Shown one piece after another: positions 53,791 through 61,759 of a stretch of DNA of 64,000 bases. Under the pieces are notes generated by a model, which was not told the DNA's origin, searched no databases, and saw only the letters and a program-made list of their open reading frames with translations. The translations under genes were made by a program, and so were the position numbers. Within the stretch, counting starts at the first letter, position 1, and every line of letters starts with the position of its first letter. Source of the DNA: Micrococcus endophyticus (GTDB taxonomy: Bacteria > Actinomycetota > Actinomycetes > Actinomycetales > Micrococcaceae). Location: the NCBI RefSeq assembly GCF_014205115.1, contig NZ_JACHMW010000001.1:1-64000 (forward strand), given 5' to 3'.

Positions 53791-53829
53791 TCCTGCACAG
53801 CCCGCCGACGGGGCCGTCCCCTCCACGGA
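53791..53829 (+). promoter_or_regulatory. Bipartite motif, site 4 (before the prepilin genes)
   Basis: ACTCCTGCACAG (core at 53791) and TCCACGGA at 53822, 31 apart; GAGTCT at 53867-53872 is 45 bases after the second half. It splits the Tad cluster into two units: tadA-tadB and the pilin genes. Confidence 0.6.
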
Positions 53830-53940
53830 TCGGCCCCTATCCCGGCGGGCCGAGGCCCCGGGACCGGAGTCTGGGATCAGCGGCCCGACCGGGACGCGAC
53901 CACCGCCCCGCACACCGGGGCCGATTCCAGGAGGATCACC

Positions 53941-54174
53941 ATGACCCAGCTCTCCCACACCGTCCACGACGCCCTCGCCACCGCCGCCGAGCGCCACCAC
54001 CTCGCCCGCGTGGCAGACGCCGCGGCCGACGAGACCGGCGCCATCACGGCGGAGTACGGCATCCTCACGCTGGCCGCGGTCGGCTTCGCGGGCGTGCTCG
54101 CCGTGGTGCTCACCAGCCCGGACGTGCAGTCCCTGCTGGTCGAGCTCGTCTCGGGGGCGCTCCAGCGTGACTGA
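53941..54174 (+). CDS. Flp-type prepilin (DUF4244 family)
   Basis: 77 aa. After a 32-residue leader comes G-AITAEYGILTLAAVGFAG, in which cleavage after Gly and Glu at +5 are the type IV prepilin hallmarks, then a hydrophobic helix and a short tail (SPDVQSLLVELVSGALQ). Likely the major Flp pilin. AGGAGG precedes the ATG at ideal distance. Confidence 0.88.
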   Translation: MTQLSHTVHDALATAAERHHLARVADAAADETGAITAEYGILTLAAVGFAGVLAVVLTSPDVQSLLVELVSGALQRD

Positions 54175-54619
54175 CCCTCGAATCCCCGTCCCGCCGGCCG
54201 GGCCTCGTGCGGGTGCCCGGCCGGCGGGACGGCCCCGTTCCTCCCCGCGCGGCGAGGCCGGCGCCGTGACCGCGGAGTACGCGGTGCTGCTGCCCGTGAT
54301 CGCGTTCGTCCTGGCGGCGGTGCTCCTGGCCGGGGCGGCCGCCGTGCAGCAGGTCCGCGGTCAGGACGCCGCGGCCGCGGCCGCCCGCATCCTCGCCCGG
54401 GGCGACGGCGAGGCCGAGGCCCGCCGGGCGGTGGCCCGCATGGCCGGCGACGACGCGGCGCTCGCCCACACGGCCGACGGCGGCTGGGTCGCCGTGGAGG
54501 TCTCCCAGCCCGGTCCCGGCCCGCTCGCCTGGGCCGAGGCGCTCACCCTGACCGCACGGGCCGCGGCGCCGCAGCAGCACCCCGGCGCCGCCGTCGACCC
54601 CGCCGGGGGCCGGACGTGA
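54167..54619 (+). CDS. TadE-family minor pilin
   Basis: 150 aa. GEAGAVTAEYAVLLPVIAFV contains the same prepilin-peptidase motif (G, then AVTAE) followed by a TM helix; the remainder is a periplasm-type domain. GTG at 54167 overlaps the DUF4244 gene by eight bases, so it is translationally coupled. Confidence 0.87.
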   Translation: MTDPRIPVPPAGPRAGARPAGRPRSSPRGEAGAVTAEYAVLLPVIAFVLAAVLLAGAAAVQQVRGQDAAAAAARILARGDGEAEARRAVARMAGDDAALAHTADGGWVAVEVSQPGPGPLAWAEALTLTARAAAPQQHPGAAVDPAGGRT

Positions 54620-55113
54620 CGGGCCGTGCGCCGGGGGGCGTTCCTCGCGGGGCCGCCTCCGAGACGGGGTCGGGCACGGTCTCCGTGCTGGGCACCGCCG
54701 CGCTGGGGGCGGGGCTGCTGTTGGCGGTGGCCGCGCTGGGGCAGGCCTCCGTCGCGGGCGCCCAGGCCGCCGGGGCCGCCGACCTGGCCGCGCTCGCGGC
54801 CTCGGACGCCCGCCGGGGCCTCTCCGCGGGCGAACCCTGCGTCCTCGCCGGGCAGACGGCCGCACGCAACCGCGCCGCCGTCGTGGAGTGCGAGGTGCGC
54901 GAGAACGGCACGGTGCGGGTCTCCGTCGAGCGGGGGCGTGCGCCGCTGCCGCCGGCGCTCGCCGCCGCGGTGGCCGGGCCACCGCGGCTGCAGGCGCCTC
55001 AGGCCGTGCCCGAAGACCCGCTCCCCGACGCGTCCTCGTCGTCCACGCCAACGCCGTCGTCGGTCCCGCCGTCCGTCTCGCCCGACCCCTCGGCGACCAC
55101 GGGGACCAGATGA
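54616..55113 (+). CDS. Rv3654c/TadG-like pilus protein
   Basis: 165 aa. N-terminal GSGTVSVLGTAALGAGLLLA is a hydrophobic anchor, then AAGAADLAALAASDARRG, typical of the TadE/TadG-like third pilus protein. One Cys pair (EPCVLAG, VECEVRE). The Ser/Pro/Thr-rich tail overlaps the 3' end of the helicase gene on the other strand by 115 bases. GTG overlaps the TadE stop. Confidence 0.85.
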   Translation: MTGRAPGGVPRGAASETGSGTVSVLGTAALGAGLLLAVAALGQASVAGAQAAGAADLAALAASDARRGLSAGEPCVLAGQTAARNRAAVVECEVRENGTVRVSVERGRAPLPPALAAAVAGPPRLQAPQAVPEDPLPDASSSSTPTPSSVPPSVSPDPSATTGTR

Positions 55114-57677
55114 TCCGCCTGTCCGAGGAGGAAGCGCAGCACCGTCAGCGCCCCGGCCTTGTCCAGGGGGCTGTTGCGGTTGCCGCACTTGGGCGACTGC
55201 ACGCAGGACGGGCAGCCGGCCTCGCACTCGCAGGCGGCGATGGCCCCGGCGGTCGCCTCCACCCAGCGCCGCGCCTGCGCGAAGCCGCGTTCGCCGAAGC
55301 CCGCGCCGCCGGGGCGGCCGTCGTACACGAACACCGCGGGGGATCCGGTGTCCGGGTGCAGCACCATCGAGACGCCGCCGATGTCCCAGCGGTCGTTGGA
55401 GGCCACGAGCGGCATCATGCCGATCATCGCGTGCTCGGCCGCGTGCAGGGCCCCCGGCAGTCGGTCCATGGTCAGGCCGGCGGCGATCAGCTCCTCCGAC
55501 GACGCCTGGAACCACACCGCCGAGGTGAACAGGTCCCGGGCCGGCAGCTCGAGCGGCTCCTCGCCGAGCACCTCCCCGGAGACCAGGGCCTTGCGCTGGA
55601 AGGAGACCACCTGCGTGCGCACCTGCACGTCCCCGAGGCACCAGCGCAGGGTGCCCTCGCGTGCGTCGAGCCGGCGGTGCACGTCCACGATCTCGATCTC
55701 GGTGACGTCCCGGGCCTGCGTGGTGAAATCCGGCCAGGCGCGCGTGACGATCACCGCGTGCGCGTCCTCGTCCAGCTCCTCCACCAGGTACGTACGGTCC
55801 TGGTGCACATACACGGCCCCGGGGTGCGCCTGGTAGTGCGTCTGCGGGGAGTCCATGGTGCCCAGCAGCGTCCCGGACTCGGCGTCGATGATGTCCATGG
55901 GCCCGCCGCCGTCGTCGCGCAGGGAGACCATGCCGGCCGCGTGCTCGGGGTGCGTCCAGAACCAGCCCGCCGGCCGCCGGCGCAGCAGCCCCTGCTCCAC
56001 GAGCACGTCCAGCAGCGCCCGCACCCGCTCGGGGTCGCCGAACCGCTCGAACGCCTCGGGGGTGAGCGGCAGCTCGGCCGCGGCCGCGCACAGCTGCGGG
56101 CCGAGCAGGTGCGGGTTCTCCGGGTCCACCACGGTGTCCTCCACCCCGAGGTCGAACACGGCCTCGGGGTGGTCCACCACGTACGTGTCCAGCGGGTCGT
56201 CCGAGGCCACGAAGAACGCGAGCGCGTCCTGTCCGCCGCGCCCGGCGCGGCCGATCTGCTGGAAGAACGACGCGCGGGTGCCCGGCCAGCCCGCCACCAC
56301 CACGGCGTCCAGGCCGGCGACGTCGATGCCCATCTCCAGCGCGGGCGTGGAGGCCATGCCCAGCAGGCGCCCCGAGCGCAGGTCCGCCTCGAGGGCACGC
56401 CGCTCCTCCGGCAGGTAGCCGGAGCGGTAGGCCGCGATGCGAGAGCCCAGGCCCGCCTCGAGCTCCTCGAGCTGGCGCCGCGCGGCGGAGGCGATGGCCT
56501 CGGCGCCGCGCCGGGAGCGGATGAAGGCGAGGGTGCGCACCTGCTGCAGGGCGAGGTCGGTGAGCAGGTCGGCCGAGGCGGCCATGGCCGAGCGGCGCAC
56601 CGGGGCGCCGTTCTCCCCGCGGCGGTCCGTGAGCTCGGGCTCCCAGAACGCCACGGTGACGGCACCGTGCGGGGAGGCGTCCTCGGCCACGGCGGTCGCC
56701 GGGGCCCCGATGAGCCGGGAGAAGTGCCCTGCCGGGTCCGCCGAGGTGGCGGAGGCCCCGATGAACACGGGCTCGGGCCTGTCCCCGCGCCAGTGCGCGG
56801 CCACGCGGCGCAGCCGCCGCAGCAGGATGCCCACCTGCGAGCCGAACACGCCGCGGTAGGAGTGGGACTCGTCCACCACCACGAACGCGAGGTGCCGGAA
56901 GAACCGCGCCCAGCGCTCGTGGTGGGGCAGGATCCCCACGTGCAGCATGTCCGGGTTGGTCATCAGCACGTTCGCGTGCTCGCGCGCCCAGATCCGGTCC
57001 GGGGGAGCGGTGTCCCCGTCGTAGGGCGCCGCCCGCAGCCAGGTCGCCCCGTCCCGCTCCAGCGCCCGCCACGCGAGCAGCTGGTCCGCGGCGAGGGCCT
57101 TGGTGGGGGACAAGTGCAGCACGGTGGCGTGCGGGTCCCCGGACAGCCGGATGCCGGCCGCGAGCTGGTAGGCGAGGGACTTGCCGGAGGCCGTGCCCGT
57201 GGCCACCACGGTGTGCGTGCCGGCGCCCGCCACGGTGGCGGCGCGGACCTGGTGCGCCCACGGCCGTTCGATCCCGCGGCCGGCGAACGCCCGCACGAGC
57301 GCCTCGGGTGCCTCCGAGGGCCAGTCGGCGTGCCGAGCCTGGCGCGCGGGCAGGGTCACCACGTGGCGGATCTGCTCGGGCAGGCCGTGGCGTCCGAGGG
57401 CGCCGCGCAGGACGTCGGCCGCCTCGCCCCCGGCCACGGGGTCGCCAGGCCGGGACACGCTCAGCCCCGCGACGACGTCGGCGACCGCGTCCGCCAGCGG
57501 CGCCGGCTCGTCCCAGGGATGGGCCTCGTCCCCGGGGTGGTCCGTCTCGTCGACGTCGGCCGGCGCGTCTCGGCGGTCGCTCGGGCCGTCGTCGGGAGCG
57601 CCCCAGCCCGCGGCCGGGTCGGCCCACGGGTCGAACGCGTCGCCCGCCGCGGCGGGCTCCGGTGGGGGCGTGCTCAC
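54999..57677 (-). CDS. DEAD/DEAH helicase, Hrq1/MrfA (DUF1998) type
   Basis: 892 aa SF2 helicase. A 100-residue acidic N-terminus precedes the core: Q-motif RPWAHQVRAA, Walker A ATGTASGKSLAYQ, motif II VVDESHSYRG (DESH), motif III GASATSADP, motif VI QQIGRAGRGGQ. The C-terminal domain holds four cysteines, CECEAGCPSC and PKCGN, as in MrfA, which repairs mitomycin damage in B. subtilis with nuclease MrfB. No mrfB-like gene is adjacent. GTG overlaps the GNAT stop (GTGA). Confidence 0.93.
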   Translation of the reverse strand: MSTPPPEPAAAGDAFDPWADPAAGWGAPDDGPSDRRDAPADVDETDHPGDEAHPWDEPAPLADAVADVVAGLSVSRPGDPVAGGEAADVLRGALGRHGLPEQIRHVVTLPARQARHADWPSEAPEALVRAFAGRGIERPWAHQVRAATVAGAGTHTVVATGTASGKSLAYQLAAGIRLSGDPHATVLHLSPTKALAADQLLAWRALERDGATWLRAAPYDGDTAPPDRIWAREHANVLMTNPDMLHVGILPHHERWARFFRHLAFVVVDESHSYRGVFGSQVGILLRRLRRVAAHWRGDRPEPVFIGASATSADPAGHFSRLIGAPATAVAEDASPHGAVTVAFWEPELTDRRGENGAPVRRSAMAASADLLTDLALQQVRTLAFIRSRRGAEAIASAARRQLEELEAGLGSRIAAYRSGYLPEERRALEADLRSGRLLGMASTPALEMGIDVAGLDAVVVAGWPGTRASFFQQIGRAGRGGQDALAFFVASDDPLDTYVVDHPEAVFDLGVEDTVVDPENPHLLGPQLCAAAAELPLTPEAFERFGDPERVRALLDVLVEQGLLRRRPAGWFWTHPEHAAGMVSLRDDGGGPMDIIDAESGTLLGTMDSPQTHYQAHPGAVYVHQDRTYLVEELDEDAHAVIVTRAWPDFTTQARDVTEIEIVDVHRRLDAREGTLRWCLGDVQVRTQVVSFQRKALVSGEVLGEEPLELPARDLFTSAVWFQASSEELIAAGLTMDRLPGALHAAEHAMIGMMPLVASNDRWDIGGVSMVLHPDTGSPAVFVYDGRPGGAGFGERGFAQARRWVEATAGAIAACECEAGCPSCVQSPKCGNRNSPLDKAGALTVLRFLLGQADHLVPVVAEGSGETDGGTDDGVGVDDEDASGSGSSGTA

Positions 57678-58447
57678 GCCCCCATGGTGCCGGTGTGCTC
57701 GGCGGTGGGCGTGTCCGCGGCCAGGCCGCGGCCCCAGATGGAGACGGGGCCCAGGTCGGTCCAGGCCAGGTGCTCGTAGAGCTTGCGGCCGTCCGGGGAG
57801 GCGACGAGCAGGCCGAGGCTGATCTCGCCGTCGCTCATTACCTCGGAGGTCAGGTAGCGCATCACGAGGGAGCCGAGGCCGCGGCGGCGGTGGTTCGGGG
57901 AGGTCCAGATGCGGTCGTAGACGGCGGTGCCGTCCTCCCGGGTGACCCAGCCGAGTGCGGCGAGCTCCTCCTCGCCCTCCGGGGCGGTGGAGGCGCCCAC
58001 GGCCATGATGCGCACGCGGACGCTGCCCTCCATGGGCTGGTCCACGCGGGCCTCGTAGCCGTCCGGGAGCAGCGGCGGCTCGATGTCCTGGACCTCGGGG
58101 TCCATGTCCATGGCCATGAAGCGCTCGGGCTCGGCCTGCGGGGTGAGCCCCATGGCCTTCGGGTCCGCGCCGGAGTCCCCGAACACGGTGAGCAGGATCT
58201 GCTCCTCGTCCCGCAGGACCTCGCGCAGCTCTTCGAGCTGCTCGCGGGTGGGGTCCACCACCACGTACTCCCACGTGGCGGGCACGTCCACGGTGGCGCG
58301 GCCGGAGCCGCCGGGGATCATGCGGGCGGGGCGCCGGGTGCGCAGGGCCGCGCGCCGCCCCGCCTCGGGGCTCGTCCTGTAGCCGCGGGAGCGCGACCAG
58401 GCCGCGAACCACGTGTCGACCAGTGCCGTGTCCAGGTGCTCACTCAT
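57674..58447 (-). CDS. GNAT-family acetyltransferase
   Basis: 257 aa. The GNAT fold is C-terminal: RIWTSPNHRRRGLGSLVMRY is the acetyl-CoA pyrophosphate loop (R-R-R-G-L-G) and GLLVASPDGRKLYEHLAW the last helix-strand. The first 120 residues are a separate region. Substrate unknown. ATG 58447 follows TACCCT by seven bases on the minus strand (leaderless). Shares a transcript with the helicase. Confidence 0.9.
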   Translation of the reverse strand: MSEHLDTALVDTWFAAWSRSRGYRTSPEAGRRAALRTRRPARMIPGGSGRATVDVPATWEYVVVDPTREQLEELREVLRDEEQILLTVFGDSGADPKAMGLTPQAEPERFMAMDMDPEVQDIEPPLLPDGYEARVDQPMEGSVRVRIMAVGASTAPEGEEELAALGWVTREDGTAVYDRIWTSPNHRRRGLGSLVMRYLTSEVMSDGEISLGLLVASPDGRKLYEHLAWTDLGPVSIWGRGLAADTPTAEHTGTMGA

Positions 58448-58529
58448 GCCATGAAGGGTAAGCGGTGACCCCCGCCACGGCCAGGGCCCGCGACTTCCTG
58501 CGACGCCGCGCGCACTAGCCTGGACTTCG

Positions 58530-59441
58530 ATGAGCCCCGCCCCCGTCTCCCGCATCGCGCTGTACTACCGCTTCGCCCCGCTCGCCGACCCCGAGGCGGT
58601 GCGGCTGTGGCAGCGCACGCTCGCGGCCTCCCTCGGCCTCACGGGCCGGATCATCGTGTCCCCGCAGGGGATCAACGGCACCGTGGGCGGCCCCGTGGAC
58701 GCGGTGAAGCAGTACGTCAAGGGCACCCGCGAGCACCCGGCGTTGAAGGACCTGGAGGTGAAGTGGTCGGACGGCTCGGCGGCGGACTTCCCGCGCCTGT
58801 CCGTCAAGGTCCGGCCCGAGCTCGTGGCGTTCGGCGTCCCCGAGCGGATCACGGTGGATGAGCACGGCGTCGTCGGCACGGGCGAGCGGCTCACCCCGGA
58901 GCGACTCGAGGCCCTGGTGGCCGAGCGCGCCGGCACGGAGAACCCCGTCCGCTTCCTGGACGGGCGCAACACCGTGGAGGCGCAGATCGGCCGCTTCGAC
59001 GGCGCCGTGGTGCCGGCCGCGCACACCACGCGGGACCTGCTGGCCGCCGTCGACTCCGGCTCCCTGGACCATCTGCGCGACGCCCCGGTGGTCACCTACT
59101 GCACCGGCGGCGTGCGCTGCGAGGTCCTCACTGCGCTGCTGAAGGACCGCGGGTTCCGCGAGGTCTACCAGCTCGACGGCGGCATCGTCCGCTACGGGGA
59201 GGCGTTCGGCGACGCCGGCCTGTGGCGCGGCGAGCTGGCCGTGTTCGACCGGCGGATGGCCCTGCGCTTCTCCGAGGACGCCGAGACGATCGGCCGCTGC
59301 GTCACGTGCGAGGCCCCCACCTCGGCGCTGCGCAACTGCTCCGACCCCGCCTGCACCACCCTCGAGGTCCGCTGCGCCGCCTGCGCCGCCGAGGACCCGG
59401 ACCGCCGCTGTCCCGTCTGCACCGAACGGAGCGCCGCATGA
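58530..59441 (+). CDS. trhO: tRNA uridine-5-hydroxylase TrhO (rhodanese family)
   Basis: 303 aa. N-terminal acylphosphatase-like half ([13 protein letters not shown]), then a rhodanese domain with active loop CTGGVRCE from Cys191, followed by a Cys-rich zinc-like tail ([29 protein letters not shown]). TrhO makes 5-hydroxyuridine at tRNA position 34 using oxygen (established in E. coli and B. subtilis). TAGCCT (58516-58521) plus eight bases gives a leaderless start. Its stop overlaps the methyltransferase ATG. Confidence 0.93.
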   Translation: MSPAPVSRIALYYRFAPLADPEAVRLWQRTLAASLGLTGRIIVSPQGINGTVGGPVDAVKQYVKGTREHPALKDLEVKWSDGSAADFPRLSVKVRPELVAFGVPERITVDEHGVVGTGERLTPERLEALVAERAGTENPVRFLDGRNTVEAQIGRFDGAVVPAAHTTRDLLAAVDSGSLDHLRDAPVVTYCTGGVRCEVLTALLKDRGFREVYQLDGGIVRYGEAFGDAGLWRGELAVFDRRMALRFSEDAETIGRCVTCEAPTSALRNCSDPACTTLEVRCAACAAEDPDRRCPVCTERSAA

Positions 59442-61144
59442 GCCCGACCGCCCCCGAACTGCCCGCACCGAGCCTGCCCGCCCCCCGCCTCACCCCGGCC
59501 ACGGCCGCCGCGCTCGCCGCGGACCTGGCCGCCCTGCCCTACACCACCGCCGCGGTGGAGGAGCTGCTCGGGCCCGTGGCCGCCGCCGCCCTGGACCGCG
59601 AGCACGCGGAGCCGGCCCGCCGCGTCGTCGCCCGGGTGCTCGCCTCGGCCCCGCACGACGACGGCGACCCCGGCTCCGGCGCACGTCGCGGGCTCGCGGC
59701 CCTCGTCTCCGTGTGGATGCTCGGCGACGCCGCGGACGCGGCCGACGTGGCTGCGGCCCTGCCCGCCCTGGGGCTCGACGGGGCGCGCGAGGCGGGCCTC
59801 GTGGTCAAGGAGGGCGGGGGCACGGTGCGGGGCATCGTGGACCTGTCGCCGTACGAGGCGGACGAGCCGGGTCGGATGTGGGTGGCCTCGGACCAGACTG
59901 CCCTGCAGCGGCGCGGCCCCCTGCCCGAGGACCACGTGCTCGGCATCGGCCGTGCCTCGCTCACCCTCGCCGGGGCCACGCAGCGTCGGCCGGTGGCGCG
60001 CGCCCTGGACGTGGGCGTGGGCTGCGGGATCCAGACGCTGCACCTGCTCGCGCACGCCGAGCATGTCACGGCCACGGACCTCTCCGAGCGCGCCCTCGAG
60101 TTCACCCGCTTCAACCTGCTGCTCAACGCGGACGTGCTGGGACTGGACCGGCAGCGGCTCGAGGACCGCGTGCGCCTGGTGACCGGGGACATGCTGGAGC
60201 CGGTGGCGGGGGAGCGGTTCGACCTCGTGGTCTCCAACCCGCCGTTCGTCATCACCCCGCGCACGGACCCGGACGCGCCCGTGCTCACCTACCGCGACGG
60301 CGGCCGGGAGGGGGACCGGATCGTGGCCGAGCTGATCGCCGCGCTGCCGGAGCACCTGACCGAGGGCGGCACCGCGCAGCTGCTGGCGAACTGGGAGATC
60401 CCCGCAGGCGAAGCCGAGATCCCCGCGGGGGCGGCCGAGGGCGGTGACGGGACAGGCCCCACACCATGGGACGTCCGCCCCCGCTCGTGGATCGCGCCGG
60501 GCATGCAGGCGTGGATCGTGCAGCGCGACAGCCAGGACCCCGCCGGCTACGCGGAGACCTGGCTGCAGGACTCCTCGCTCGAGCTCGACCCGCACCGCTA
60601 CGAGGCCGCCTACCGCGGCTATCTGGAGGACTTCGCCGCGCGGGGCGTGGCTGGCGTCGGTTTCGGCCACGTGTGGCTGCGCCGCCCGGTCGACGACGGC
60701 GCGCAGGGCCGGGCCTGGACGGTGGCGGAGGAGCTGACCCAGCCCGTCGATGAGGCTCTCGGTGCGGCGTGGGCGGCCGCCGTCGCACGCCGGGACCGGC
60801 TGGCTGCGGGCGCCCCGGACGGCGCCGGCGACCCCGCCCTGGCGGCGCTGCGCGGCCTGCACCTGCGCGTCGCCGAGGACGTCAGTGAGGAGCGGCACGG
60901 GCGCTTCGGCGCCGAGCACCCCGAGGTCATCCTCGCGCGGCAGGGCGCCGGCTTCCGGCGCACCGCGCGCCTGGACACCGCGACGGCGGGCGTCCTCTCC
61001 GCCTCGGACGGCGAGCTGTCCGTGGGGCAGCTGGTGGGTGCCGTGGCGGCCCTGCTGGAGCTGGACGACGCCGGCCGCGCCGGCCTGCTTGCCGCGATCC
61101 GCGAGCTCTACGAGGACGGCTTCCTGGTGGAGGCGGCCCAATGA
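59438..61144 (+). CDS. SAM-dependent methyltransferase (HemK/RsmC-like, N6-adenine type motif)
   Basis: 568 aa. Rossmann core at about 185-310: SAM motif [14 protein letters not shown], motif [13 protein letters not shown], catalytic NPPF at 267-270, which marks methylation of an exocyclic or side-chain amide nitrogen. An N-terminal helical domain (1-170) and a long C-terminal domain are the actinobacterial form. Likely RNA or protein substrate. The C-terminal 17 codons have a diverged copy at 61440, after the inserted cold-shock gene. Confidence 0.87.
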   Translation: MSPTAPELPAPSLPAPRLTPATAAALAADLAALPYTTAAVEELLGPVAAAALDREHAEPARRVVARVLASAPHDDGDPGSGARRGLAALVSVWMLGDAADAADVAAALPALGLDGAREAGLVVKEGGGTVRGIVDLSPYEADEPGRMWVASDQTALQRRGPLPEDHVLGIGRASLTLAGATQRRPVARALDVGVGCGIQTLHLLAHAEHVTATDLSERALEFTRFNLLLNADVLGLDRQRLEDRVRLVTGDMLEPVAGERFDLVVSNPPFVITPRTDPDAPVLTYRDGGREGDRIVAELIAALPEHLTEGGTAQLLANWEIPAGEAEIPAGAAEGGDGTGPTPWDVRPRSWIAPGMQAWIVQRDSQDPAGYAETWLQDSSLELDPHRYEAAYRGYLEDFAARGVAGVGFGHVWLRRPVDDGAQGRAWTVAEELTQPVDEALGAAWAAAVARRDRLAAGAPDGAGDPALAALRGLHLRVAEDVSEERHGRFGAEHPEVILARQGAGFRRTARLDTATAGVLSASDGELSVGQLVGAVAALLELDDAGRAGLLAAIRELYEDGFLVEAAQ

Positions 61145-61395
61145 ACCCCCAGTCAGGCATCGGGCAGGTGGTGCGATGGGACGACGAGGGCGGGTGGGGC
61201 GTGATCGACAGTGCGGTCACGCCCGGCGGCTGCTGGGTCCACTTCAGCCATGTGCTCGCCCGTGGGTCGACCTATTCCCATCTCACCGCGGGTGATGCGG
61301 TGGAGTTCACTTTCGAGTCGCTGGCTGCCGCCGAGAGCCAGGATGGATACTCCTATCGAGCCGTCACCGTCCTTCCGCGCACGGTGTCCCCTTGA
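61141..61395 (+). CDS. Cold-shock-domain-like small protein
   Basis: 84 aa. GIGQVVRWDDEGGWGVIDSA and GGCWVHFSHV match the RNP1 (GWGVI) and RNP2 (VHFSH) strands of the cold shock domain, with an S1/CSD-like end (EFTFESL, YRAVTVLP). It would bind single-stranded RNA or DNA. ATG overlaps the methyltransferase stop. Codons are noticeably less GC-rich (TCA, CGA, AGT, TAT, GAT), suggesting recent arrival. Confidence 0.82.
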   Translation: MNPQSGIGQVVRWDDEGGWGVIDSAVTPGGCWVHFSHVLARGSTYSHLTAGDAVEFTFESLAAAESQDGYSYRAVTVLPRTVSP

Positions 61396-61439
61396 TGCAT
61401 GCCTGCGGCGGTTGCTCCCCTGACGCACTCCCCGTGTGA

Positions 61440-61489
61440 CCGCGATCCGGGAGCTGTACGAGTACGGGTTCCTGGTGGAGGCGGACTGA
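61440..61489 (+). pseudogene. Displaced copy of the methyltransferase 3' end
   Basis: CGCGATCCGGGAGCTGTACG encodes AIRELY and continues EYGFLVEAD-stop, against [16 protein letters not shown] at the real methyltransferase end (61092-61140). Roughly 44 of 49 bases match. It has no start and is a fragment left by the insertion of the cold-shock gene. Confidence 0.8.
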
Positions 61490-61759
61490 CCGCAGCCCGC
61501 GCCCGCACCCCTGACGATCGCGACACGGCCTGGCGGCAGCACCCAGGTGATGTCGCGATCCTCAGACGGGACGGTCTGCGGCGGCCGCACGGCGTCGCGC
61601 GGACCGCTCATCCTGCGCCCCGCTCAGGGCCCGCCCCACTCCACCCGTTATCGTGGGCCACGCGCCCCCTACGATGTGGGGACGTTCCGCCCACGGCCGG
61701 CGGGGGAGACCCCGCCCCGGCCCGGGCCCGCAGCTTTCCCCGTCCGAGGAGGAACCCCC
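61490..61759 (+). promoter_or_regulatory. Intergenic region with inverted repeat and topA promoter
   Basis: GATCGCGACA (61516-61525) and TGTCGCGATC (61551-61560) form a perfect 10-bp inverted repeat with 25 bases between, possibly the terminator of the preceding operon. TACGAT (61670-61675) is the likely -10 of topA, leaving a leader of about 78 nt. GAGGAGG (61746-61752) is the Shine-Dalgarno. Confidence 0.5.
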
